DNA of 64,000 nt from an uncultured Rhodospirillales bacterium (GTDB lineage: Bacteria > Pseudomonadota > Alphaproteobacteria > ATCC43930 > CGMCC-115725). How positions within the stretch are numbered: position 1 is the first letter of the stretch; every line of letters begins with the position of its first letter. The position numbers and the translations under genes were made by a program. The notes beneath the pieces are model-generated. The model searched no databases. It was given only the letters and a program-made list of their open reading frames with translations, and was not told the DNA's origin. Of this stretch, positions 18,099 through 26,320 are shown piece after piece. The DNA is taken from assembly GCA_903828515.1 (NCBI GenBank), contig CAIKMD010000003.1, forward strand, positions 62,001-126,000. Direction: 5' to 3'.

Positions 18099-20620
18099 TG
18101 GCGATGGCAGGCCTCGCCTTGCGCCTGGCGCGGCGCGAATTGCGCGGCGGCCTCAAGGGATTTCGCATCTTCCTCGCCAGCCTGACGCTGGGTGTCGCGG
18201 TGATCGCGGGCGTCGGCTCTCTGTCCAGCGCGGTCAATGCCGGTCTTACCGGCGACGCGCGCGCCATTCTCGGCGGCGATGTCGAGTTTCATCTGGCCCA
18301 GCGCCCGGCCGGCGAGGCCGAGCGCGGCTTTCTCGCCAATGAAGGCACGTTGTCCGCAACCACACAATTGCGCGCGATGGCGATCACCAGCGACGGCAAT
18401 CAGCGCAGCCTGATCGAATTGAAATCGGTCGATAGCGCTTATCCGCTCTACGGCGCGGTCACGCTCGACCCGCCGCAGGATTTCGCGGCGGCCTTGGCGC
18501 AGCGCGACGGGGTATGGGGCGCCGTGGCGGCGCAGGCGTTGCTCGACCGCCTGAAACTCAAACTCGGCGACGCGATCCGTGTCGGCACCGGCAGCGTCGT
18601 CCTGCGCGCCGTGATTACCCACGAACCCGACAATGTCAGCGGCATCTATGAGCTGGGTCCACGCGTGATCGTGGCGCGCGGCGCGCTGGCCGCGACCGGA
18701 TTATTGGCACCCGGCACGCTCGCCGAATATTCCTATCGCTTGAGACTGCCCGCCGGTGTCGCGGTCCCGACCGTCATCGCGGCGGCCCAGGCCAAATTCC
18801 CCGAAGCGGGTTGGCGCATTCGCAGCTTCGGCGATTCCGCCCCGAGCCTTCAGCTGCTTCTCGATCGGGTGACCGTGTTCATGACGCTGGTCGGATTGAC
18901 CGCGCTGATGGTCGGCGGGGTCGGCGTCGGCAACGCGGTCGAGAGTTATCTCGCGGGCAAGACCGCCACCATCGCGACGCTGAAATGTCTGGGCGCGCCG
19001 CGCGGCCTCGTCTTCTCGATCTATCTCGCCCAGATCATGGCGCTGGCGGTGATCGGCATCGCGGTCGGCGTGGCCCTCGGCGCGGCGGTTCCTTTCATCG
19101 CCGTGCCGCTCCTGCCGGCCGTCCTGCCGATCGAGGCAAAGATCGCGGTCTATCCGACGCCGCTCCTGCTGGCCGGCGTCTATGGGTTTCTGGCGACGCT
19201 CGCTTTCGCCGCGTGGCCGGTCGGCCGTGCGTGCGAGACGCGCGCCGCGAGTCTCTTCCGCAATCTGGTCGAGCCCGAGCAAACGCGGCCCGGCCTCCTG
19301 CCCGGCGCGCTGGCGGCCTCGAGCGCTTTGGCGCTGGCGGCTTTGGCGTTCTTCAGCGCGCCCGACCGCACGATCGCGACGTGGTTCATCCTCGGCGCCG
19401 GCGGCGCGTTGATCGTGTTCCGTCTCGCCGCGCAGGCGATGATCTATGCCGCACGCCGCGCCGGGCGACCGCGCCAGCCGAGCCTGCGCCTCGCGCTCGC
19501 CAATCTCTATCGGCCGGGTGCCGCGACCATCGGCGTCGTCGTATCCCTCGGCCTCGGTCTCGCCGTGCTGGTCGCGGTGACGCTGGTGCGCGGCAATCTT
19601 GCCGACGAGATCGAGGGCGGCATTCCGCAACGCGCGCCGTCTTTCTTCTTCATCGACCTGCAGCCCGATCAGATCGATGCGTTCGACCGGCTGCTCGCGG
19701 GAATGCCCGCCGTCACCGACGTGCATCAGGTGCCGAGCCTGCGCGGACGCATCGCCGCGTTGAACGGGGTGCCGGTCGAGCGCGCGCTGGTCGGACCCGA
19801 TGCGCGCTGGGCCACCAACTCGGAGCGCGGCCTGACCTATGCCGCGAGCCTGCCGCCGGGATCGCGGCTGGTCGGCGGGCAATGGTGGGCGACCGATTAT
19901 CGCGGACCGCCGCTCGTCTCCTTCGCCGCCGATCTGGCGCGCGGCATGAAGCTCACCATCGGCGACACGATCACGGTCAACGTGCTGGGCCGCGACGTGA
20001 CCGCGACCATCGCCAGCCTGCGCGAGATCGACTGGAACTCGCTCAACATCAATTTCGCGATGGTGTTCTCGCCCGGCACACTCGATGGCGCGCCGCAAAG
20101 CTTCATTGCCACCGCGCGCACCCCGACGGCGAACGAGATCGCGCTCGAACGCGCGGTCACCGATACGTTCCCCAACGTCTCGGCAATCGGCGTCAAGGAC
20201 GCGCTGGCCACGCTGAACGAGATCGTCACCGCGATCGCCGCGGCGATCCGCATCACGGCGGGTGTGACCCTGGTGTCCGGCGCGCTGGTTCTGGCGGGCG
20301 CCATCGCCGCCGGGCATCGGCGCCGCGTCTATGAGGCCGTGGTTCTCAAAGTGTTGGGCGCGACACGACGCCAGGTCGCTCACACGTTTTTGATCGAATA
20401 CGGACTTTTAGGTCTGGCTTCCTCGCTCATCGCTGCGATCATCGGCAGCGTGGCAGCGTATTTCGTGCTGACCCGGGTCATGCACGCACCTTGGAGCTTC
20501 ATGGCGGGCAGTGTCGCGATCACGACACTGGGCGCCACGGCGTTCACCCTGGTGGCCGGGTTTGCCGGAACGTGGCACGCACTGGGCGCCAAGGCAGCGC
20601 CGTTTCTCAGAAACGAATAA
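18098..20620 (+). CDS. FtsX-like ABC transporter permease, YbbP type
   Basis: An 840-residue inner membrane protein with two FtsX-type domains. A hydrophobic span follows residue 20 (FRIFLASLTLGVAVIAGVG), three more lie around residues 260-400, a second set in the middle, and a final group at the C-terminus (near 720-830). Large soluble periplasmic segments lie between. The length matches YbbP (about 800) and not LolC/E (about 400). The protein begins [18 protein letters not shown], with the ATG overlapping the ATPase stop. The substrate is unknown. Confidence 0.9.
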   Translation: MAMAGLALRLARRELRGGLKGFRIFLASLTLGVAVIAGVGSLSSAVNAGLTGDARAILGGDVEFHLAQRPAGEAERGFLANEGTLSATTQLRAMAITSDGNQRSLIELKSVDSAYPLYGAVTLDPPQDFAAALAQRDGVWGAVAAQALLDRLKLKLGDAIRVGTGSVVLRAVITHEPDNVSGIYELGPRVIVARGALAATGLLAPGTLAEYSYRLRLPAGVAVPTVIAAAQAKFPEAGWRIRSFGDSAPSLQLLLDRVTVFMTLVGLTALMVGGVGVGNAVESYLAGKTATIATLKCLGAPRGLVFSIYLAQIMALAVIGIAVGVALGAAVPFIAVPLLPAVLPIEAKIAVYPTPLLLAGVYGFLATLAFAAWPVGRACETRAASLFRNLVEPEQTRPGLLPGALAASSALALAALAFFSAPDRTIATWFILGAGGALIVFRLAAQAMIYAARRAGRPRQPSLRLALANLYRPGAATIGVVVSLGLGLAVLVAVTLVRGNLADEIEGGIPQRAPSFFFIDLQPDQIDAFDRLLAGMPAVTDVHQVPSLRGRIAALNGVPVERALVGPDARWATNSERGLTYAASLPPGSRLVGGQWWATDYRGPPLVSFAADLARGMKLTIGDTITVNVLGRDVTATIASLREIDWNSLNINFAMVFSPGTLDGAPQSFIATARTPTANEIALERAVTDTFPNVSAIGVKDALATLNEIVTAIAAAIRITAGVTLVSGALVLAGAIAAGHRRRVYEAVVLKVLGATRRQVAHTFLIEYGLLGLASSLIAAIIGSVAAYFVLTRVMHAPWSFMAGSVAITTLGATAFTLVAGFAGTWHALGAKAAPFLRNE

Positions 20621-20643
20621 GCCGATGCGGGAGAAATACGTCG

Positions 20644-21105
20644 ATGAGCGAAGAATCAGTCGATCCGAAGCGCCTCGTCTTTCCGGGATTGGCCGGGCTC
20701 TATAACGCCGGTTCGCGCTATTCCTATGCGTTCATGCGCTTTTGCACCGGCGCGGTCCTGGTCCCGCACGGAATCCAGAAGCTGATGTTGTTGCCGCCCG
20801 ACCGCTATGTCGCGAACATCGCGCAGCACGCAATTCCGGGCGCGACGCTGCTGGCCTGGCTGATGGTCTTCACCGAATCCTTCTGTGCCGCTTTCCTCGC
20901 GCTTGGGCTGTTCACCCGCTTTGCCGCCGCCGCGATCTGGATCGAGATGGCGGTCATCATCGTCCTGTTCCAATGGCAGTTCGGCTATTTCTGGACCAAC
21001 CGCGGCATCGAATACGCGCTGCTCTGGCTGCTGCTCTGCACTGCGATCCTGTTTCGCGGCGGCGGCCGCTATTCGCTCGATCACTATCTCGGGCGGGAGC
21101 TTTAA
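20644..21105 (+). CDS. DoxX family membrane protein
   Basis: A 153-residue four-span protein of the DoxX/SURF4-like family. Features include GLYNAGSRYSYAFMRFCTGAVLVPHGIQK and hydrophobic stretches around residues 65-85, 90-110 and 115-140. Members are linked with thiosulfate oxidation or redox stress, but no specific role can be read here. It lies 23 bases after the permease gene and may share its transcript. Confidence 0.85.
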   Translation: MSEESVDPKRLVFPGLAGLYNAGSRYSYAFMRFCTGAVLVPHGIQKLMLLPPDRYVANIAQHAIPGATLLAWLMVFTESFCAAFLALGLFTRFAAAAIWIEMAVIIVLFQWQFGYFWTNRGIEYALLWLLLCTAILFRGGGRYSLDHYLGREL

Positions 21106-21111
21106 CGCGGA

Positions 21112-21420
21112 TCAGACTTCCGCGTGATCGAACAGCAGCATCGAGACGCGGTTGCCCGAGAAGGTTGCCGCATCGGCCGCCGCGGCCTGGCCTTCGGGAC
21201 TGGCGAAGGCTGCCTTGATCGCGGCCATGTCGTCGAAATGCAAAACGGCGACGAGGTGGAACGGCGACGGTCCGGCGGGCGTTGCCACCATGCCGCGACT
21301 CACTTCGTATTTTTTGAGGCCGGGAATTTTCTTCGCGAGCGGGACGTGAACCTCGAAGTAATGCTTGTCGAACGCCGCCGGATTCGCGGGCATGTCATAG
21401 GTCACCACCATACGCGCCAT
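21112..21420 (-). CDS. EthD family protein
   Basis: A 102-residue ferredoxin-like-fold protein (dimeric alpha-beta barrel, EthD group). Typical segments are VTYDMPANPAAFDKHYFEVHVPLAKKIPGL and the C-terminal LLFDHAEV. Some EthD proteins assist cytochrome P450 systems, others are monooxygenases or isomerases; nothing here decides. It follows the SRPBCC gene by 28 bases and may be part of the ArsR-controlled unit. Confidence 0.85.
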   Translation of the reverse strand: MARMVVTYDMPANPAAFDKHYFEVHVPLAKKIPGLKKYEVSRGMVATPAGPSPFHLVAVLHFDDMAAIKAAFASPEGQAAAADAATFSGNRVSMLLFDHAEV

Positions 21421-21448
21421 TCGATTTCTCCCTGTTGACTGACGTGAA

Positions 21449-21886
21449 TTAAGCCGCGAGCAATTTGTCGAGACAGTTGAGCGTGGAATTCCAGCCCCAG
21501 CCATGCTGGTCGCGACTCTCGACCGACTCGAATTCCTTTTGGGCGATGACGAGCTTGGTCCCGCCCGGTGCCGCCTCGAAAGTCACGGTGACTTCGGTTT
21601 CATGCCCGCGCGCACCTTTGTCGTCTTCCCAGGCCCAGGTGAAGACGAGACGCCGGGGCGCTTCGATCGTGCGATACATGCCGCTCACCGTCATGCGCTT
21701 GCCCTCGGGTCCGCCCATCGTCGTGCGCCATTGACCGCCGGGCCGAATATCGAGGGCGTGCACCGGAATGTCGAAGCCCTCGGGCCCCCACCATTTGATC
21801 AGAAGCTCGGGCTTCGTCCAATGCGCGAAGACGCGTTCGGGGGGCGCCGCGATCAGCCGTTCGAGATGCAGTTCGGTATCGCTCAT
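21449..21886 (-). CDS. SRPBCC/AHSA1 domain protein
   Basis: A 145-residue START-like ligand-binding protein of the activator-of-Hsp90 homology type ([22 protein letters not shown], then [13 protein letters not shown] and the C-terminal [16 protein letters not shown]). The start overlaps the ArsR stop by four bases. ArsR plus AHSA1-type protein is a common two-gene unit in Proteobacteria. Ligand unknown. Confidence 0.92.
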   Translation of the reverse strand: MSDTELHLERLIAAPPERVFAHWTKPELLIKWWGPEGFDIPVHALDIRPGGQWRTTMGGPEGKRMTVSGMYRTIEAPRRLVFTWAWEDDKGARGHETEVTVTFEAAPGGTKLVIAQKEFESVESRDQHGWGWNSTLNCLDKLLAA

Positions 21887-22230
21887 GATTTCCTCCGGTT
21901 CGGTGTATCAGACGCCAGCACGGCTTCGAGTCGATCGAGCGCCGCGTTCCAGTGCGCGCGCTGATGCGTGATCCAGGATTCAGCAGCTTCCAGCGCCTCA
22001 GGCCGCGCGCGGATCAGGCGGCGCTGACGATCGGCGCGGCGCTCGATCAGGCCGGCCCGCTGCAACACGGCAAGGTGCCGCGAGATCGCCGGCATGCTGA
22101 CGGCAAACGGCGCCGCGATATCGCCGACCGCGAGTTCACCCTTGGCCAGAAGCCGCTCGACGATCGCGCGGCGGATCGGATCGGCCAGCGCGCCGAAGAC
22201 GCGGTCGAGGGGAACGGACGCAGCGCTCAT
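21883..22230 (-). CDS. ArsR family transcriptional regulator
   Basis: A 115-residue winged-helix regulator. It shows the ArsR pattern [51 protein letters not shown] with no metal-binding cysteines, so it is not an arsenic or metal sensor. It is probably autoregulated, because a perfect palindrome lies 13 bases upstream of its start. It is transcribed with the SRPBCC gene and likely the EthD gene. Confidence 0.93.
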   Translation of the reverse strand: MSAASVPLDRVFGALADPIRRAIVERLLAKGELAVGDIAAPFAVSMPAISRHLAVLQRAGLIERRADRQRRLIRARPEALEAAESWITHQRAHWNAALDRLEAVLASDTPNRRKS

Positions 22231-22242
22231 CGCGGGGTTTCA

Positions 22243-22266
22243 TTATTTAACATTATTGTTAAATAA
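22243..22266. promoter_or_regulatory. Palindromic operator for the ArsR-type regulator
   Basis: Perfect 10-bp inverted arms TTATTTAACA and TGTTAAATAA with the spacer TTAT, 13 bases upstream of the arsR start. A flawless AT-rich palindrome directly ahead of a dimeric winged-helix regulator is the expected autorepression site. Confidence 0.75.
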
Positions 22267-22507
22267 CACGCGGCCCCCAGCGGCGTCAATTGCGTCGTCG
22301 CGCCATGCGGTTTTCCGGGCCTTTGCGGCATTATGGTGCCGCGAATAACGATTAAATCCCCGTCACGCGGAACACCGGGTCAGAGAAGTCAAACAATATC
22401 AATAAGTTGTGGTAACGTTGACCGCTTCGACCATCATTGAATTCGGTACGGAACCTGCCAATATCCTTCCCAGTTCCCGTCACGCGCATAACCCATCAGG
22501 GGGATTC

Positions 22508-23230
22508 ATGTCATTCGATTCGGGCAACCGCTGGACCTCCAGCGCCAATACGGCCATTCCGCAAGTCGGAGTCGACGCCGGACTGCGCAGCTACATGCTG
22601 CGGGTTTACAATTACATGGCCATCGGCCTCGCGCTCACCGGCATCGTCGCTTATGGCGCGGTCGCGACCGGCCTCTATCAGGCGATCGCCGGCACGTTCA
22701 TTTACTGGATCGTGATCTTCGCGCCGCTCGGCCTCGTGTTGCTGCTGAGCTTCCGCATCCAGAGCATGAGTCTTCCCGCCGCCCAGGCCAGCTTCTGGGG
22801 TTATGCGGCGCTGGTCGGTCTATCGCTCGCCGGATTGCTTCTGGTCTATACCGGCGAAAGCGTCGCGCGCGTCTTCTTCATCACGGCCGCAACGTTCCTC
22901 GCCATGAGCCTTTACGGCTACACCACCAAGACCGATCTCGCGAAGTTCGGATCCTTCCTGTTCATGGGGCTGATCGGCATCGTCATCGCCTCGGTGGTGA
23001 ACATCTTCCTCGCCTCGTCCGCGCTGCAGTTCATGATCTCAGTGATCGGCGTGATCGTGTTCACCGGCCTGACCGCCTGGGACACGCAGAACATAAAAGA
23101 GATGTATTGGGCGGGCGACGACGACGTGGTCGCCGGCAAGAAGGCGGTGATGGGTGCGTTGAGGCTCTATCTCGATTTCATCAACCTCTTCGTCATGCTG
23201 ATGCAGTTGATGGGAAATCGCCGCGACTGA
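22508..23230 (+). CDS. Bax inhibitor-1/YccA family membrane protein
   Basis: A 240-residue BI-1 family protein with about seven hydrophobic segments starting at residue 37 (MAIGLALTGIVAYGAVATGL). The family marks include the ending with the TAWDTQNIKEMY block and GALRLYLDFINLFVMLMQLMG. Bacterial relatives act as pH-sensitive calcium leak channels or interact with FtsH. It is preceded by 277 bases that hold the ArsR operator at their left end; AT-rich sequence around 22390-22450 probably holds its promoter, though no clean boxes are seen. A terminator follows. Confidence 0.94.
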   Translation: MSFDSGNRWTSSANTAIPQVGVDAGLRSYMLRVYNYMAIGLALTGIVAYGAVATGLYQAIAGTFIYWIVIFAPLGLVLLLSFRIQSMSLPAAQASFWGYAALVGLSLAGLLLVYTGESVARVFFITAATFLAMSLYGYTTKTDLAKFGSFLFMGLIGIVIASVVNIFLASSALQFMISVIGVIVFTGLTAWDTQNIKEMYWAGDDDVVAGKKAVMGALRLYLDFINLFVMLMQLMGNRRD

Positions 23231-23256
23231 CGCGGGGCCCTATTCGATCTCACGCG

Positions 23257-23288
23257 AAGGCCCGGGAGCACCAGCTTCCGGGCCTTTT
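23257..23288 (+). terminator. Rho-independent terminator after the BI-1 gene
   Basis: AAGGCCCGG / CCGGGCCTT stem with a short loop and TTTT tail, 26 bases after the stop of the BI-1 gene. Confidence 0.8.
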
Positions 23289-23298
23289 GCTTGCGCGA

Positions 23299-23997
23299 TC
23301 AGGCGCGGCCGTAAACGGGAACGATCGCGCCGCTGGTGATCTTGTTTTCCGGCGACGCCAACTGACAGATCATCGCGGCGACCTCTTCGACCTTGGGCCA
23401 GGTCGCGTAATCCGCCTTGGGCATCGCCTGGCGGTTGCTGGGCGTATCCATGATCGAGGGCGCGACGGCGTTGACCAGAATGTTATCGTTGACGACTTCG
23501 ACCGCCAAAGCCTGGGTCAGCACGACGACGCCGCCCTTGCTGGCGGCATAAGCGACCGAGCCGGCCCCGAGACGCGGTTCGAGCGCGGGCCGGGCCGCGA
23601 CGTTGACGATGCGGCCGCCGCCGGTGCGCTTCATCCGCCGCACCGCCGCCGAACAACAGAGGAAAGACGTCACGAGATTGTTGCGCAGCATGCCCATCAA
23701 TTCGGCTTCATCGGTCTCCGCCACCAACGACGCGGCAAAGCCACCCGCGAGATGGATCGAAGCCCACAGCTTCGGCACACCGTCATAGATCCGTTCGACC
23801 ACGGTCTGCGACGTGATGTTGGCGCCGGCGACGAGCTTCACGCGCGGATGCGCGCGATGCACATAATTGCGCTCTTCCAGATCGATGTAATACGGCACGT
23901 GGCAGGTCGCGCCGCTCTTCAGCAGGATGCTCACGACCGCGGCGCCCAGGGCGCCGGTGCCGCCCGTCACGATCACGTTCCGGTCGCGGAAATCCAT
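23299..23997 (-). CDS. Short-chain dehydrogenase/reductase
   Basis: A 232-residue SDR enzyme. The NAD(P)-binding motif is TGGTGALGAAV at residues 9-19, and the catalytic triad region has YAASKGGV (Tyr and Lys). The usual NNAG motif is replaced by LAGG (IHLAGGFAA), so it belongs to a divergent SDR group. The start at 23997 (MDFRDRNVIVTGG) gives the family N-terminus. The DUF1674 gene lies directly upstream on the same strand. Substrate unknown. Confidence 0.88.
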   Translation of the reverse strand: MDFRDRNVIVTGGTGALGAAVVSILLKSGATCHVPYYIDLEERNYVHRAHPRVKLVAGANITSQTVVERIYDGVPKLWASIHLAGGFAASLVAETDEAELMGMLRNNLVTSFLCCSAAVRRMKRTGGGRIVNVAARPALEPRLGAGSVAYAASKGGVVVLTQALAVEVVNDNILVNAVAPSIMDTPSNRQAMPKADYATWPKVEEVAAMICQLASPENKITSGAIVPVYGRA

Positions 23998-23998
23998 C

Positions 23999-24151
23999 TC
24001 AGAAATCCGTGCAGCGGCCGTTGAACTCCCAATCGCCGTGACGCGTCGGCTCGGGACCCGGTGGGCCGCCGATTTCACGCGGTTCGGGTTTGGACGCCGC
24101 CGGCGCGGGCGTCGGTTTGGTATCGGATTTCGCAGGTTCGGGCTTGCTCAT
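23999..24151 (-). CDS. DUF1674 protein, succinate dehydrogenase assembly factor 4-like
   Basis: A 50-residue protein that ends with the DUF1674/SDHAF4 signature: EIGGPPGPEPTRHGDWEFNG followed by RCTDF. The family helps load FAD onto the succinate dehydrogenase flavoprotein. The N-terminal part is a flexible Lys/Pro/Ala segment. The start ATG at 24151 gives MSKPEP; a start at 24187 would add 12 residues. The gene ends one base before the SDR start. Confidence 0.88.
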   Translation of the reverse strand: MSKPEPAKSDTKPTPAPAASKPEPREIGGPPGPEPTRHGDWEFNGRCTDF

Positions 24152-24217
24152 GCCCTTTATATGAGACCAAGCCCGCTCTTTTGCCAAGAGCGCGCCGCCC
24201 GTATCCTGTATAGAGCG

Positions 24218-24889
24218 ATGATGAATGCACCGTCACCGCTGACCGCCGAGCCTGTCGAGGATTGTCCGCGCTGCGGCAAGCCGCCCGCGCTGTGCGTCTG
24301 CGCGGATATCACAACGATCGACAACCGCGTCGCGGTCTTGATCCTGCAGCACCCGCAGGAGCAGGACCGCGAACTCGGCTCGGCACGATTGGCCGCGCTG
24401 TCGCTCACCCATGCCACGCTCAAGACCGGCCTGTCCTGGCCGAGCCTTCCCAAAGCACTGGGCAAGCAAGTCGATCCGAAGCGCTGGGCGATTCTCTATC
24501 TCGGCTCGGCATCGGCGGAGACGCTGCCGCGCGACCGCGAGATCGTGGCGCTCGACGCCAAGGGCGTCGCCTTGCCGGATCGCGATCAGGCGAAACTGCT
24601 CGGCGATATCCAGGGGATCATCGTGATCGACGGAAGCTGGAGCCAGGCGAAAACCTTGTGGTGGCGGAACGCCTGGGTGTTGAAGTGCCGGCGCGTGGCG
24701 CTCAACCCGAAACGCAAATCGCTTTACGGAAAACTGCGTCGCGAACCACGCCGCGAAGGCCTCGCCACGATCGAAGCCATCGGTCTGGCCTTGTCGCTGA
24801 TCGAACGACGTCCCGAGATCGCAACGAAGCTCGATGGAAATTTTATGCGGCTGCTTAACCGCTTTCACACAAAAGCCGCGCAAACGTGA
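24218..24889 (+). CDS. tRNA-uridine aminocarboxypropyltransferase, DTW domain
   Basis: A 223-residue DTW-domain protein (TapT/YfiP group), which adds a 3-amino-3-carboxypropyl group to uridine 47 of tRNA using SAM. Visible: the zinc-knuckle-like CPRCGKPPALCVC, LILQHPQE near residue 45, and the family motif as IDGSWSQAKTL. The start is ATG at 24218 (a second ATG follows immediately). Its last codons form part of a terminator hairpin at 24871-24907. Confidence 0.92.
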   Translation: MMNAPSPLTAEPVEDCPRCGKPPALCVCADITTIDNRVAVLILQHPQEQDRELGSARLAALSLTHATLKTGLSWPSLPKALGKQVDPKRWAILYLGSASAETLPRDREIVALDAKGVALPDRDQAKLLGDIQGIIVIDGSWSQAKTLWWRNAWVLKCRRVALNPKRKSLYGKLRREPRREGLATIEAIGLALSLIERRPEIATKLDGNFMRLLNRFHTKAAQT

Positions 24890-24907
24890 ACGAAGCGCGG
24901 CTTTTTT
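24871..24907 (+). terminator. Rho-independent terminator overlapping the stop codon of the DTW gene
   Basis: AAAAGCCGCGC (24871-24881) pairs with GCGCGGCTTTT (24895-24905) and leads into a T6 run. The 5' arm is coding sequence of the DTW gene and its stop codon is in the loop. Confidence 0.85.
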
Positions 24908-24997
24908 CGGGCGAAACTAAGAAAATCAAAAGGTATTGAAGCGGTCACGATAAAACGCCAGCTACAGATGATGCGTAGTGCGTTTAATGTACAAGCC

Positions 24998-26287
24998 ATG
25001 ACCAGCCCACCTTCCGCGCGCGGCGCCGCTCTCGACCTGATCGGCGCCGTGCTTCGTCAGAAGCATCCACTCGACGAAGCGATCGATGAGCATAGCGCGC
25101 TCGCCGAGTTGCCGCCGCGCGATCGGGCCTTCGCGCGGCTTCTGCTCGCTACCGTACTGAGACGCCTGGGTCAGATCGATGCGCTGATCGCGCATTGCCT
25201 CGAGAAGCCGCTGCCGGCGCGCGCCGCCGTGACACAGGATCTGCTGCGCCTCGGTTTGGCGCAGTTGTTGTTTTTGCGAACCCCACCGCATGCGGCGGTC
25301 GCGACGACCGTCGATCTCGCCGAGGCGCGCGGTTTTCTTTCCTACAAGGGACTCGTCAACGCGGTGCTGCGCCGCTTGAGCCAGGAAGGCGCGGCGCTGG
25401 TCGAAGCGCAAGACCAGGCCCGCCTCAACACACCGCAATGGCTGTGGCGGAATTGGTGCGAGGCCTATGGCGAGCCGACCGCGCACGCGATCGCCATCGC
25501 CCATCTTCACGAAGCGCCGCTCGACATTTCCGTCCGCAGCGATCCGCAAGCGTGGTGCGAGCGTCTCGACGCGACGCTGCTCTCGACCGGCACGTTGCGC
25601 CGGCAAGCCGGTGGTCCGATCGCCAGCCTCCCCGGTTATGGCGACGGCGAATGGTGGGTGCAGGACGCCGCCGCCGCCTTGCCGGTCAAACTCCTCGGCA
25701 ACATCGCCAACGAAACCGTGATCGATCTCTGTGCCGCACCGGGCGGCAAGACCGCGCAGATCGCCGCCGCGGGCGCGCACGCGATCGCGCTCGATCGCTC
25801 GCCACGCCGGGTCGAGCGTCTCGCCAGCAATCTCGCCCGGCTCAAGCTCACGGTCGAAACCCAGGTCGCCGATGCGATTCAGTGGCGGCCGCCCGAACCG
25901 GTCAAGTTCATCCTGTTGGATGCGCCGTGTACCGCGACCGGCGCGATCCGCCGGCATCCCGACGTGCCGCATCTCAAAACCATGGACGACGTGGGCCGGT
26001 TGGCCGGGGTTCAGGAACGGCTTCTGCATGCCGCGGTCGAGATGTTGGCGCCGGGCGGAATCCTGGTTTATTGCACCTGCTCGCTGGAACCCCAGGAAGG
26101 CCGGATGCAGATCGAGCGGTTGTTGGGCAAGGGCGCACCGGTCGTCCGCGTCCCCCTCGACGCGGCCGAAATCGGCGGGCTGAGCGAGTGCATCAGCCCG
26201 GACGGCGACCTGCGCACCCTGCCCTGTCACATGGCCGACAAGGAAGGCCTCGACGGATTTTTCGCGGCGCGACTCCGCCGCGCTTGA
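24998..26287 (+). CDS. rsmB: 16S rRNA (cytosine-967 C5)-methyltransferase RsmB-like
   Basis: A 429-residue RNA m5C methyltransferase. The N-terminal half is a NusB-like RNA-binding domain (LDEAIDEHSALAELPPRDRA), and the C-terminal half a SAM domain with DLCAAPGGKT at 243-252, LDAPCTATG with C311 and the nucleophile C361 in YCTCSLEPQEG. The start ATG at 24998 (MTSPPSARGAALDL) fits the family; ATGs at 24968/24971 in frame would add ten residues. In related bacteria this gene often heads a cluster with rpe, a heparinase-like gene and purH; here the next 7 kb are catabolic genes. Confidence 0.93.
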   Translation: MTSPPSARGAALDLIGAVLRQKHPLDEAIDEHSALAELPPRDRAFARLLLATVLRRLGQIDALIAHCLEKPLPARAAVTQDLLRLGLAQLLFLRTPPHAAVATTVDLAEARGFLSYKGLVNAVLRRLSQEGAALVEAQDQARLNTPQWLWRNWCEAYGEPTAHAIAIAHLHEAPLDISVRSDPQAWCERLDATLLSTGTLRRQAGGPIASLPGYGDGEWWVQDAAAALPVKLLGNIANETVIDLCAAPGGKTAQIAAAGAHAIALDRSPRRVERLASNLARLKLTVETQVADAIQWRPPEPVKFILLDAPCTATGAIRRHPDVPHLKTMDDVGRLAGVQERLLHAAVEMLAPGGILVYCTCSLEPQEGRMQIERLLGKGAPVVRVPLDAAEIGGLSECISPDGDLRTLPCHMADKEGLDGFFAARLRRA

Positions 26288-26320
26288 CACCTCCCTTCCG
26301 TCCCTGTCTGCTCGCGGGCG

